From positions 1 through 49,548 of the forward strand of contig MU602800.1 of assembly GCA_025201865.1 (NCBI GenBank): a stretch of DNA of 49,548 bases, read 5' to 3'. Under the pieces are notes generated by a model. It saw nothing but the letters and a program-made list of their open reading frames with translations. It had not been told where the DNA came from and did no database searches. The DNA is from Ramicandelaber brevisporus (lineage: Eukaryota > Kickxellomycota > Ramicandelaberales > Ramicandelaberaceae). A program made the position numbers and the translations under genes. Below, piece by piece: positions 8,853 through 19,400 of the stretch (position 1 is the stretch's first letter; each line of letters opens with the position of its first letter).

Positions 8853-9926
8853 TTAAAGACTGCGGAACAGGACATCTCCAGAACCAGCACCAACAAACAC
8901 TGCCATGATGCCAGAAACAACCTTCGTCATTCTGCTGTCCAGCTGTCTGCATTTGTCGGTCATTGGATGCTTGCCCGTGAATGGCCATCTTGCAAATCTG
9001 CGAGTAACAGTCTCTGCCTCAGCCGGAATATCGCCGCTGATCTTGGCAGGTAAATGTGCGGTGACATTCGACAGTACGCCGGCAGAAATGACGGCGCCAA
9101 CCAGGCTCATCCGTCTCAGATACACTTTGGTGTCAACATCTCGCTCGCTGCTCAATACACCAATAGCGTACTTGTCTGGATTAATGGTGGCAAGCAGCAC
9201 ATCGAACATCTCGCGCTGAACCTCTGCCTTAATCCACGAATGGCTCAGCTTCGGGAAGATCCAAAGCGAATAGCTCAATACAGACGGAGCGCACAGCTGA
9301 CGGCGGGCCAAGCTCTCAGTCACATCTTTACGCAAATGCTTGGAAATGAGCTCGGCTTTGGATGGCTCCCAAGAGTGGCCAGACAGGATTTGATGCCACT
9401 CACCAATCGAGAGCAGAGTGGATGCAGTGACGGCTACGGGCTCACTGGAACCATGATCAGCACTGACATCACCCTCTTCAATCGAATACGGGTCACGCTC
9501 ATCATCATCATTATCATCATCTCGCTTTGAAGACAGTGAAACATCATTCTCATCATCGTTCTCGTGGCGTTTGGTAGCACTCCAGCCAGCAATTGTCGCA
9601 ACCACTCGATCCATTGCATCTCTAATCGGCAACGTCTCGTCACCATGCCCATCATCTTCGTGCTGAACGCTACCATCTTCTTCAACAACCTGCAGTAGTC
9701 TGCTCTCTGAAGGAACTTGAATGTGGTGAGCGTCAATATTGTCTGAGAATGCCTCAACTCTTCCAGCAAACGCCAGTTCGAGCAAAACACAGCCTCGCAA
9801 TGCATCGCTGACATTGCCACCCTTTGGGGCAGACACGTAGTCTGCCGACGATGACGAGCCTGGCTTTGCCAGCGAAGCAAAGTACACAGCCTCAGCAAGT
9901 GTCAATCTCTCGACGATCGAGCTCAT
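8853..9926 (-). CDS. VPS74: GPP34 / Vps74 family Golgi phosphoprotein
   Basis: The 357-residue protein starts MSSIVERLTLAEAVYFASL and continues SDALRGCVLLELAFAGRVE, the first helices of the GPP34 fold. Further matches are LSGHSWEPSKAELISKHLRK (family: GETW.P.K......R.R..K), LWIFPKLSHSWIKAEVQREM, and the final helix with RRFARWPF and VSGIMAVFVGAG. Vps74 and GOLPH3 bind PI4P on the Golgi and sort glycosyltransferases into COPI vesicles. Residues about 105-170 are an Asp/Glu/Asn-rich insertion with Ser runs, which most family members lack. The sequence is more divergent than I would expect of a strict VPS74 orthologue, so it may be a second family member. ATG at 9926-9924, TAA stop, no intron. 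Confidence 0.75.
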   Translation of the reverse strand: MSSIVERLTLAEAVYFASLAKPGSSSSADYVSAPKGGNVSDALRGCVLLELAFAGRVEAFSDNIDAHHIQVPSESRLLQVVEEDGSVQHEDDGHGDETLPIRDAMDRVVATIAGWSATKRHENDDENDVSLSSKRDDDNDDDERDPYSIEEGDVSADHGSSEPVAVTASTLLSIGEWHQILSGHSWEPSKAELISKHLRKDVTESLARRQLCAPSVLSYSLWIFPKLSHSWIKAEVQREMFDVLLATINPDKYAIGVLSSERDVDTKVYLRRMSLVGAVISAGVLSNVTAHLPAKISGDIPAEAETVTRRFARWPFTGKHPMTDKCRQLDSRMTKVVSGIMAVFVGAGSGDVLFRSL

Positions 9927-9961
9927 CTCCGAAGTTATTTTTTTTATTGAATTTGAGTGGA

Positions 9962-11398
9962 TTAAAGTTTCGGATACAGGCGGATTTGATAAGTTGCTCC
10001 ATGAACACCACCGGTGAGCAAGAGAATGTGTGTGGAAGGATCATACGTCTGCTGGAAGACATCTGCACCTTGGATCAAATAACCGTTCGGGAACTTGTCG
10101 GCTGGAACAAAGATTTCCGTTGGCGCCTTTATGGATGCATCCAGTGTGAACTTTAGATTCATTGCGTGTTTTGTCTTGTCGTACCACCATGTTACATTGG
10201 TGCCAGCAACCGCACGAGCATATGGACGAGCCAAGCGTAGTGCAAGTGGATTGTAAGTTCCGTCTTTATAATACGGACTCCATAGTCCAGGTGTTTCCCC
10301 TGGCCCAGCAACCGAGCGCTTTCTAAAACGCATCATCTTCCAGTCGTTGTCTGCATAGTCGTTCGACCAGTATGCCCAGCCACCACCCATAGAATCCATC
10401 ATGTCAAGCACATCGTCTGTGTACTCAAGATTGCCAGTTCTTTCCCAAATGACACCAAACTCCCCAAGCAACAATGGTAGGCTGGATGCTTCTTTGGATC
10501 GCTCCCGTTTCCAATTTTCCAACATCATTTGTACAATCGGACGGGTAACTCCAGTATAAGATAAGCCATCCATTTGCATAATTACTGGATATAGATGCGG
10601 TGCATATACAGTGTTGGGACGGTCAATGTTCCCAAGGCACGACGCAATGCCTTGGTTGACAGTGAAAGCCAATGGCTCATAAAACAGTAAAATGTCCTCG
10701 TCTACAGTGCGAACAACATCAATGACATGTTGGTAGAATGACGTGAGAGTCGTTTTCTCAAAAATGCGCCATGGCGTTGACCCGGCAAATGGTTCGTTCA
10801 TGATTCCAATTCCGTAGATCTTGCTCTTGAATCTGGTTGCAACATAAGCGACCATTTGCGCATATTTGGCTTGTAACGTCACACCACGGTAACTGTGTGT
10901 GTCCCAAAACGTATCCCATGCATGGGAGATACCAGGCTGGAGATTGGATATTGGCCATGGATCAACAAACCCCCAAGGAAGTCCGTCAGTGAATGTTGCC
11001 CACTCTGGTGCACCATTGCCACCGAATACTGGACCCCAGATATCGTTGTGAATGTCGAGCATTATATGAAATCCATTGTCTCGGTACCAACCAACACGCT
11101 CCGATACCATGTCCAGGTATGTTTCATTGTAGACACCTTTCTGAGGCTCAATGTGCGACCAGTGGATCAGATAGCGCACGAAATTGAAGCCCAACTCGCG
11201 TGCCTCTCGTACGACATCCTTGCAAGTGATCCACGGCATCCCATCCGGAGAGTGCTTGGAACTAGACGCCGTGTTGAACCCACGAAGATTGATGACTCTG
11301 CCATGCTCATCGCGGAACGGCACTGTGGCTAAAACTACCATTGCAGCAGCAGCAGCAACAGCAGCCAAGCATCCATACAACAGCGGCGTAATCTTCAT
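9962..11398 (-). CDS. Glycoside hydrolase family 5, endoglycoceramidase-like, membrane-anchored or secreted
   Basis: The 478-residue protein has a hydrophobic N-terminus (about 5-25, alanine-rich) that is either a signal peptide or an anchor. A (beta/alpha)8 GH5 domain follows with RGFNTASSSKHSPDGMPW, FNFVRYLIHWSHIEPQKG, IMLDIHNDIWG, the acid/base Glu202 in GIMNEPFAG, and the nucleophile Glu313 in LLGEFGVIWE. WAYWSNDYAD closes the barrel. The last 90 residues form a probable beta-sandwich C-terminal domain, as in endoglycoceramidases. That subgroup removes glycans from glycosphingolipids or cleaves steryl glucosides; the substrate here is inferred from domain layout only. Both catalytic glutamates are present, so it should be active. 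ATG at 11398-11396, TAA stop, single exon; its stop is 35 bases upstream of the VPS74-like start. Confidence 0.82.
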   Translation of the reverse strand: MKITPLLYGCLAAVAAAAAMVVLATVPFRDEHGRVINLRGFNTASSSKHSPDGMPWITCKDVVREARELGFNFVRYLIHWSHIEPQKGVYNETYLDMVSERVGWYRDNGFHIMLDIHNDIWGPVFGGNGAPEWATFTDGLPWGFVDPWPISNLQPGISHAWDTFWDTHSYRGVTLQAKYAQMVAYVATRFKSKIYGIGIMNEPFAGSTPWRIFEKTTLTSFYQHVIDVVRTVDEDILLFYEPLAFTVNQGIASCLGNIDRPNTVYAPHLYPVIMQMDGLSYTGVTRPIVQMMLENWKRERSKEASSLPLLLGEFGVIWERTGNLEYTDDVLDMMDSMGGGWAYWSNDYADNDWKMMRFRKRSVAGPGETPGLWSPYYKDGTYNPLALRLARPYARAVAGTNVTWWYDKTKHAMNLKFTLDASIKAPTEIFVPADKFPNGYLIQGADVFQQTYDPSTHILLLTGGVHGATYQIRLYPKL

Positions 11399-11734
11399 GT
11401 TTACGCAAATTGGTTTGAAATAAGAGAGTGATTAAGAAGTCCAAGGAAGTTAAACCTCAAGACGGAGCATAATCTGAGAGAAAGCCAATTAGTCTCCTTT
11501 ATTGGCATCAACCAATCAGTCTCCCTTTTCAAGAGCTATAAATCACTCCTTTAGGAATGGAGTAACCTTGAACATTGACAGTTTCTAAACTTGGCCAAGT
11601 TGAAACCCCTCACTTTTAAATGCTTTGTTTACCGTTCAACTTTCAATTACTCGTCTCAGCTCGTTACGCATTAAACACGCGTCTAATAAAAAAAATGGGC
11701 TTTGAAAAAGAAAATTATAGAAAAGGAATGAATC
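11399..11734. other. Intergenic region, GH5 5' side to DUF4139 3' end
   Basis: 336 bases between two minus-strand genes. It must contain the GH5 promoter and the 3' UTR of the DUF4139 gene. A TATAAAT string at 11536-11542 is in the plus orientation, so it does not obviously serve the GH5 gene. No gene is seen. Confidence 0.5.
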
Positions 11735-14015
11735 TTAGAGACCTTGCAGGTTCTGCGAGGTTGGATGCTCGACTTCAAATGAGATGCTCCACTTGAGAGT
11801 CTGTCCGGCATCCAGCGGAAGCACCCAGCGAATCGCATTCTTGGAGTCCCTGGCCTTGCGCGGCTCATGCAGCTCCGTAACCGATGCTTGCGAGATATCG
11901 CTCGGGCTCTTGATGCCGCCGTCGCCAGCCAGCAGCATGAACGGGAACTTGACAGCCTGCAGTGGCCCGCGCAGACCGGTGTCGCTGCTGTACTGGGCAA
12001 CGCGGACGTTTCCAACAGCGACGCGGTCGTCGGTGGTCCACGGGATGTTGTAGTGCAGAACAACATTGACCGAGTGGCGATGCGCACTCTGGAGCGAGAA
12101 CTGCTGGACACTGCGCTTGCGAGTGCGNNNNNNNNNNNNNNNNNNNNNNNNNNNNNNNNNNNNNNNNNNNNNNNNNNNNNNNNNNNNNNNNNNNNNNNNN
12201 NNNNNNNNNNNNNNNNNNNNNNNNNNNNNNNNNNNNNNNNNNNNNNNNNNNNNNNNNNNNNNNNNNNNNNNNNNNNNNNNNNNNNNNNNNNNNNNNNNNN
12301 NNNNNNNNNNNNNNNNNNNNNNNNNNNNNNNNNNNNNNNNNNNNNNNNNNNNNNNNNNNNNNNNNNNNNNNNNNNNNNNNNNNNNNNNNNNNNNNNNNNN
12401 NNNNNNNNNNNNNNNNNNNNNNNNNNNNNNNNNNNNNNNNNNNNNNNNNNNNNNNNNNNNNNNNNNNNNNNNNNNNNNNNNNNNNNNNNNNNNNNNNNNN
12501 NNNNNNNNNNNNNNNNNNNNNNNNNNNNNNNNNNNNNNNNNNNNNNNNNNNNNNNNNNNNNNNNNNNNNNNNNNNNNNNNNNNNNNNNNNNNNNNNNNNN
12601 NNNNNNNNNNNNNNNNNNNNNNNNNNNNNNNNNNNNNNNNNNNNNNNNNNNNNNNNNNNNNNNNNNNNNNNNNNNNNNNNNNNNNNNNNNNNNNNNNNNN
12701 NNNNNNNNNNNNNNNNNNNNNNNNNNNNNNNNNNNNNNNNNNNNNNNNNNNNNNNNNNNNNNNNNNNNNNNNNNNNNNNNNNNNNNNNNNNNNNNNNNNN
12801 NNNNNNNNNNNNNNNNNNNNNNNNNNNNNNNNNNNNNNNNNNNNNNNNNNNNNNNNNNNNNNNNNNNNNNNNNNNNNNNNNNNNNNNNNNNNNNNNNGTC
12901 GAAAGCTCAATGTGCGCGCCGTTCCATGGCTCGTGAGTGTTCTGGCGAATCTCGGCAAAGTAGGCGAGCTCAATGTGCGTCTCGCTGTCGTCCTTGGCGT
13001 GAGTGACTGCGCGCAGGTCGTAAACAGGTTTCCAGCCGGCGCTGCTGACGAGATACTCGACAACAATGTCTGCACTCTGGCTCGCTGCCTGCTGCTGCTG
13101 CTGCTCAGCCTCGGCCGCATCCACCTTGATGGTGATTTCGGTCATCTGCACTCTGTCGTGTGCCTTGGTGCCGTGCAGCACATGTCCAGCTCTGGATTGA
13201 GGTCCGCCGCTAGACTCGCCTGATGGAAGCGGGCCGAATGCCTGTTTGGCGAGGCGGTCCAGCTCGTCCTGCTGCCTCTTGCGCTCCTTCAGACGCTCCA
13301 GGCGCTTCTCCGCCTTGGACCACTTGCTGCGCAGTGCCTCGTATTCATCATCATACTGCGCCGCCTTGCTGCGATATGTGCCCAGCATGTCCTGGATCGA
13401 CGAGATTGCACGCTCGGATGAGACGCCGGAGCCAGCTGTGAACGACCCGACGGCTCCAGCCAGACTGCCGCCGCTGGCATCGGCATGGCACGCCTTGTTC
13501 ATGAATGCTTTGAACAGGCTGCGTTCTTCGCCCATGCGGTCCACTTGTGCCTTCAGCTTGCCGACATGCTTCTCGGTAATCGCGACCTGCTTGCGCAGCG
13601 GCAGTGTCTTTGGATCGACAGCCTCGTCAGCATCGAAGTCAGAGTCAGAGTCATCGTCGTTGCCATCGACATTGGATGTGCCATCGAGAGCCAGGTTGTA
13701 CAGATAGTCGAGCTCGCGGCCGGTTGCATAGAAGCTGCGAGCATTCACATCCAGAATGGTCAGACCAGGCGATGCAGCAGACACACGCAGGCTGTCGGTG
13801 ATCAGCTGGCCAGACACTCCGCGCAGACGGAGCAGCGTGGTCCCAGCCGGAGTGCTGCCGAGCGACTCGAGGTGGATGACTCGGCGGATGAGAGCATTGC
13901 GGCCGTAGACAGTGACAGCTTCAACCGGCGCGGCTGTTAGAGGAATGGCGAGGACAGTGCCGTCGGTGCTGGTGGCTGTGGTGGTTGCAGATGCTGTTGG
14001 AGACTTGACCTTCAT
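11735..14015 (-). CDS. DUF4140/DUF4139 domain protein, interrupted by assembly gap (visible parts 14015-12898 and 12127-11735)
   Basis: The 5' part (372 codons) has the N-terminal DUF4140 domain (residues about 25-110: VTVYGRNALIRRVIHLESLG, LTILDVNARSFYATG). An acidic loop, a coiled-coil (about 145-275, rich in Lys, Glu and Arg) and the start of DUF4139 (VEYLVSSAGWKPVYDLRA, ELAYFAEIRQNTHEPWNG) follow. The 3' part (131 codons) is the DUF4139 end: RHSVNVVLHYNIPWTTDDRV and AIRWVLPLDAGQTLKWSISF. The middle is lost in a run of 770 N. The two parts lie in different frames across the N run, so the gap length is only an estimate or an intron lies in it. The family is widespread and of unknown function. 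ATG at 14015-14013, TAA stop at 11735-11737. Confidence 0.85.
12128..12897. other. Assembly gap (770 N)
   Basis: An unbroken run of N inside the DUF4139 gene. Nothing can be read here. The flanks do not overlap each other in sequence, and the coding frame is not kept across the run. Confidence 0.99.
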
Positions 14016-14044
14016 CTCGAAACCTTTGTTTGCTTTCTGTCGTG

Positions 14045-14046
<2 letters not shown>

Positions 14047-14090
<44 letters not shown>

Positions 14091-14147
14091 GTGTGCGTGT
14101 GCGTTTGTGTGTTCGCGTTGTTGTTGTTGTTGTTGTTGTTGTTGTTG
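14047..14147 (-). repeat. Microsatellites (CA)n and (CAA)n in 5' leader
   Basis: The top strand shows an almost pure GT run (14047-14102, with a few C interruptions), then a GTT run (14117-14147). On the strand of the DUF4139 gene these are CA and CAA repeats lying 30-130 bases before the ATG, between the TATA-like element and the start. Confidence 0.95.
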
Positions 14148-14214
14148 GCTGTTGCTAGTCGGAGTTTGACTGCACCAACTGCGAAGGCAGATGACAGTGC
14201 CAACCAGCCTGCCT

Positions 14215-14221
14215 CTTTATA
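14215..14221 (-). promoter_or_regulatory. Possible TATA box of DUF4139 gene
   Basis: The minus strand reads GATATAAAGAGG, about 200 bases upstream of the ATG and upstream of the CAA/CA leader. Supported by sequence and position only. Confidence 0.4.
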
Positions 14222-14768
14222 TCTATGCGCTTGTTGCATGATGGAATTCTGTCCTAGAAGTGCAAGTTGCCAAGATGCCAAAATGCTGCGGACTGACTAA
14301 TGCAGGCTGATGCCGATTGTTGGCGTCGTGTAACTTTCTGGCGAAGAAACAGTAAACGTGGCAGGATGGCAGTTGTTCTCTTCTGGCTTGACGCGAAATC
14401 AAAATACTGAGGAACACGATCGAGGCATCCACGCGCCTCGTCAGCGAAGGGGAACTGTCCTACGAACACTGAAAGGACAAAATAAAAAGACATGGGCAGG
14501 AGCTCAAGTAGATTGAGTGGCATTGTCATAATCTAGAAATAGCTGCTTGACTTGACGTTCCATTATTGGGCAGTTAGAAAGAGTAATCAAACAATCCAAA
14601 ATAAGGAAACATGGGGAACCAAACTGATAACTTTGAAATCGAAGGTGACCCGAATCCTTGCGAAGCCACCATCAAGTGCTATTCAGGACTTGACTCAGAC
14701 TGAACAGACTAGCCAGTGTTCCTTCTTTCAGAGATCTACTCTTCATCTGCAAACAGAACTCCTCAAGA

Positions 14769-15974
14769 ATGTTCTTCTTCAAGAAATCCACAACTTCGTC
14801 AGTTTTAGCTGCCGAAAGGCTCTCGCTTGTTCCGCCTGGTGCTGCCAGCACAAAGTATCCATCTCCTTCTGACTTCATTGCTGGCAAGCTGGGCGTCACG
14901 CCAACCAAAGTCGCTGGCGAAGTGGTCTTGAACTATCCGGATAGTGCTCCAATCAAGCTAAAGCGAATCGAGATTGTACTTCGTGGGCAATACAGATTGC
15001 AATGGGCCGAGGAGGTTCCTATAGGCGATGGCTTTATCACAGAAAAGCGATTTAAACGCAAAATGCTATTGAACAGGAAATTGGTGCTTTGGGAATCGAC
15101 AGTTGGCGAGTTTGTTGAGATGACAAGCGACCGATTCCCATTCAGTTTCAATCTGCCAAACACCCTGTTATCATCAATAAAGACCGATAACGCCGATGTG
15201 TCGTACTCGCTGGATGCAAGTGTAACACGTCCAGGAACTTTTGCAGATGATGTCAAACGTATTGTTATCGATCTTCCGTTAGCGAACCAAGGTGCTTTGC
15301 TAGCTGCAATCATGGCAGCACCAGTGTATCGTAATGATATGATGGGGCTGACATCGCCACCAAATCACGCAGAGCAAGGCATAAGTTGGAGATGCACGGT
15401 GGCACCCGGTGGCTGTGTCTATCGCGGTGAGCAAGTGACTGTGACCGTGGCTTTGGCTATGCCGCCACATTTAAAGCACATCCACGTTACCCATGTGTCC
15501 CTAGCGTTGAAGGAGCACACTGCTGTATATGATGACAACAGGAGTGAGCGCCTGGCATATGTTCGCTATGTCACCAAGACAGGCAGCAGCGAGTTCAGTT
15601 ACAAGGGCCACGAACACAATGTGACGGGGAGAATCGAGCGACCACTTATTGGTATGGCGGACACATGCAAGTTCCCGCCACACTTCAGCATCAGCCATTC
15701 GGTAGAATTCAAGGTGTTTATGAGCGGTGTAGATAATATCGAGGTTGAAGCGCCTGTGCGCTTTTCATCAATAATGCGAGACGAGGTTCAGCCAATGATC
15801 ACAGCACATGGAGACACGATCACCGCGACAGTCACTACTACCACAACTGCTGCTGCTGGTGCAATCAATAATTTTGATGCACCGCCAGCCTACGAGAGAG
15901 GTGATTGGACACCAAATCCTCCGGCAGACGCGGAAGGCTCTGCTCTACCACCACCTGCATACGACACTCTCTAA
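14769..15974 (+). CDS. Arrestin-domain protein with two PPxY motifs (alpha-arrestin)
   Basis: The 401-residue protein has an arrestin N domain (about 45-180: GEVVLNYPDSAPIKLKRIEI, FPFSFNLPNTLLSS, VSYSLDASVTRPGTF) and an arrestin C domain (about 205-345: ISWRCTVAPGGCVYRGEQVT, IHVTHVSLALKEHTAVY, CKFPPHFSISHSVEFKVFM). The tail carries PPAY at 372-375 and again at 395-398, ending LPPPAYDTL. PPxY motifs bind WW domains of Rsp5/Nedd4 ubiquitin ligases. Alpha-arrestins use them to bring the ligase to plasma membrane transporters for ubiquitination and endocytosis. That role is inferred from the family; the cargo is unknown. ATG at 14769, TAA stop, single exon. An AATAAA string lies about 125 bases after the stop. 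Confidence 0.9.
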   Translation: MFFFKKSTTSSVLAAERLSLVPPGAASTKYPSPSDFIAGKLGVTPTKVAGEVVLNYPDSAPIKLKRIEIVLRGQYRLQWAEEVPIGDGFITEKRFKRKMLLNRKLVLWESTVGEFVEMTSDRFPFSFNLPNTLLSSIKTDNADVSYSLDASVTRPGTFADDVKRIVIDLPLANQGALLAAIMAAPVYRNDMMGLTSPPNHAEQGISWRCTVAPGGCVYRGEQVTVTVALAMPPHLKHIHVTHVSLALKEHTAVYDDNRSERLAYVRYVTKTGSSEFSYKGHEHNVTGRIERPLIGMADTCKFPPHFSISHSVEFKVFMSGVDNIEVEAPVRFSSIMRDEVQPMITAHGDTITATVTTTTTAAAGAINNFDAPPAYERGDWTPNPPADAEGSALPPPAYDTL

Positions 15975-16413
15975 TTGTTACAAACAGCGCACCTTTTACC
16001 TCCTTCAAACGACTGAACAAATATTTCAAGAAGAAACAACTTTTTTTTTTTTTTGAAATGAGTGACTCTGATCTTTTTCTTCCGTTTCTTATCGTCCAAT
16101 AAATTTATCGGCCAATCAGCACTCATGATCTTATCGGCTTTGTCACGTTTGTACTTTTTTTATCGCCGTTTTTTTTATCAGCTGCATCCGTTCTCTTCCT
16201 CATGATACATGTTTTTTTTTTCACCAACTGACTAACCTTCTCTCCGTCACCACGACTATAAAGAGCTCGCCTCGCTTCTGCAACTCTTGATCAGCTTCGT
16301 CTCAACCCACTTCACCTCACTTCACTTCACTTCATACTTTAGCCTCATTCCTCATCTGCTCCATACACACACACACACACACTCACACTCACAAAAGTAA
16401 AAGAGAACTCACA
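15975..16413 (+). promoter_or_regulatory. Promoter and leader of LYS2 (with arrestin 3' UTR)
   Basis: 439 bases. CCAATAAATTTATC near 16097 is a likely poly(A) signal for the arrestin gene. A TATAAAG box lies at 16257-16263, 150 bases before the LYS2 ATG. The leader between them is C/A/T-rich with CTTCA repeats (16308-16335) and an AC run (16365-16391), and is almost without G. TGACTCT at 16063-16069 differs at one position from the Gcn4 site TGACTCA. Confidence 0.6.
16257..16263 (+). promoter_or_regulatory. TATA box of LYS2
   Basis: CGACTATAAAGAGCTC is a good TATA match, 150 bases ahead of the LYS2 start and just ahead of the C/A-rich leader. Confidence 0.5.
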
Positions 16414-19400
16414 ATGCTCACTACAACTACAACTACAGCTACAACTATCACTACTACCGAGCAAGCTGCTCTTCGCGACCGCTGGGTTGCTCGCCTTCGC
16501 AACGCCTCCGAGCTCCAGCTGCCCACAGACTATCCACGCCAGTTCCCACACAAGGTTGTCGAGGCTGAACACGTTGCCTCGCTGTCACCGGCCGCTGACC
16601 GTGCTCTACACCGCCTGGCTCTCCTCCTTCAAGCGTCATATCCCTTCGAGCTCTCGGCATCACCTGCTGGAGACAACGCTGTTGAGGTTGACGACCCGCC
16701 CACTGCCTTCACCGTGATTGTGGCTGCGCTCACCGTTTTGCTGTACAAGCTCACTGCCGAAGAAGATGTCGTTGTCGGCAGCTCGTCTGACACTGGCAAT
16801 CCAACCATCTTGCGGCTTGGTGTCAATGGCGCAATGTCGTTTTTGGACGTTGTACAGGCTGTGCACTTGGCTGATTACACTGCCATTTCTGACCAGATTC
16901 CGTTTGCTGAACTCGCTGCCGCTCTCACCCGTAACCCCGAAGGCTCAAGCACTGGCCAGTCGTCACTGTCGTCGCAGCTAGCTGCCGAGGTGTCATCGCT
17001 GTTCCGTGTGCGTGTCTTCAATCAGACCGACACCAATGACCAGACGCTGCGTCTCACGCTCTCCAATGCAACTGATCTGACGCTGCTGATCACTCAACAT
17101 GCCGGCTCTGCTCCAACAGCCAATGGACACGGTAATGGCAATGGTATGGCGGCTTCTTCTTCTTCTTCTGCCACTGCCACTGCCACTGCTGTCAATGGCT
17201 CGTCTCTTCGTCACCGTATGCAGCCACCGCATGTCACTCTGCGCCTGCTGTACAACCAGACTCTGTTTTCGCCCGTGCGCATCCTTCACATTGTTGATCA
17301 GCTCTCAACCATTCTGGAACAAGCCGCTGCCGCCAAGGCTCTCGCTGACCTCACTGTTGATGGCATCTCTATTGTCACCGAGCGCTGTCGTGCTGTGATT
17401 CCAGATCCAACCACCAACTTGGGCTGGGAGGACTGGAAGGGCTCTATCACCGAAATCTTTGCTCGCAATGCCGCCACTCATCCCGACAAGCGCTGCATCG
17501 TGGAGTCTGTTACCGAGCTGACTGAATCCGGTGCTATTGTTGGTAATGTCGAGCGTTCGTTCACGTACTCCCAGGTTGCCAATGCTGCTCGTCTGGTTAG
17601 CCGCCACCTTCGTCTGAATGGTATCAAGCGCGGCGATGTTGTTGTCATTTACGCGCATCGCTCGTCTGATCTTGCGGTGGCTATCATGGGTGTGCTGATG
17701 GCGGGTGCCACCTTTTCTGTCATTGATCCAGCGTATCCACCACAGCGCCAGTGCATCTACATGAGCGTTGCACGTCCGAATGCTGTTATTGTGCTCAAGG
17801 GTGCCGGTGAGATCTCTGAGGAGGTGCGTGACTACACTGCCGAGAACATTGACATTGTCTGCTGGGTGCCTGCATTGGCTATTGACAACAATGGCAATCT
17901 GTCGGCTGTTGACTCCAATGGCGCAGATACTCTTGCCTTAGCCAAGGAGTCGATTGTCACTCATCCTGCTAAGATCAGCAATACCGATGAGGCTGCGTTT
18001 GATGTGATGCCAGTTGGTCCAGATAGCGTTGCGACGCTTTCCTTCACCAGTGGATCGACCAGTATTCCCAAGGGTGTTCGTGGTCGCCACTTCTCACTGA
18101 CTCACTTCTACGTGTGGATGTCTGAAGTCTTCAACATGTCTGGCAACGATCGATTCACAATGTTGTCCGGAATTGCCCATGATCCAATCCAGCGTGACAT
18201 TTTTACACCGCTCTTCTTGGGTGCAGAGCTGCATGTGCCAACTGCGGATGATATTGGCCGTCCTGGCCGTCTGGCTCAGTGGATGAGCGAGCATGGCATC
18301 TCCATCACGCACTTGACTCCCGCTATGGGTCAGCTTCTGTCCCAGCATTCTACCATCTCTACTGGCTCTGGCTCTGCCACCGCCGGAGCAGCAGCAGCAA
18401 CAGTATCTAGTGATTCTACTGGCTCCGCTGCCATTCCATCACTGCGCCATTCGTTCTTTGTTGGCGACTTGCTCACCAAGCGTGACTGTCTGCGCCTCCA
18501 AGCCTTGGCTCCAAATGTGCGCATTGTTAACATGTTTGGCTCCACCGAGAGTCAGCGTGCAGTCTCGTATCTTCTCATTCCATCGCGCGCTGAAGATCCA
18601 ACATATCTGGCCACCAAGAAGGATGTAATGTCAGCTGGCCAAGGCATGAACAATGTGCAGCTGCTCGTCGTTCGCCGCGAATCGCCAAACTCTACAGATA
18701 CAAGCAAGCGCCAAATGTGTGCAGTTGGTGAGATTGGTGAGATTTATATCCGCAGTAGTGGTTTGGCCGAATGCTATCTGGGATTGGATGATGCAACCCG
18801 CGCTAAGTTTGTGCAGAATTGGTTCACCAACACGTGGTCGACTTCGGCTGATGGCACTGATCCCAATTGGACTGACTTGGGTGGTCGCAGTGATTCCCAT
18901 GCTGCTGATACTAACCAGCAGTGGCGCCAGTGGTTCAAGGGTCCGCGTGATCGCATGTATCGCACCGGTGATTTGGGCCGTTTCCAGCCTGACGGTACTG
19001 TTGAGTGCACTGGCCGCATCGATGATCAGGTCAAGATTCGTGGGTTCCGCATTGAGCTTGGCGAGATTGACAACCACATGTCGCAGCATCCAACTGTTCG
19101 TGCCAGTGTCACTTTGGTGCGTCGTGACAAGTTTGAAGAGAAGATACTGGTCTGCTACGTGGTATTTGGTCCACCTGCCCAAACTGCCGATGGCCAGCCT
19201 GTTAATGCCGACGAGTGGATGGGTCGTGGACGCGAGACTGCCTTTGCCAGCGCGATTGCTGACATTCGTGCGTACTTGAAGCACAAGCTGCCTGCCTATT
19301 CTGTGCCGTCCATCTTTGTGCCGCTTGTGCGCATGCCGCTCACCCCTAACGGCAAGGTTGACAAGGCTTCGCTGCCATTCCCAGATACCGCCGCTGCTGC

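Larger units (their letters stand above)
14016..14768. promoter_or_regulatory. Divergent promoter region, DUF4139 gene / arrestin gene
   Basis: 753 bases without a gene. On the DUF4139 strand the leader carries a long CA dinucleotide run and a CAA trinucleotide run, with a TATAAAG element further out. On the arrestin side, TGACTCA (14691-14697), a Gcn4/AP-1-type site, lies 72 bases before the ATG. The middle is of mixed composition with no strong pattern. Confidence 0.5.
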
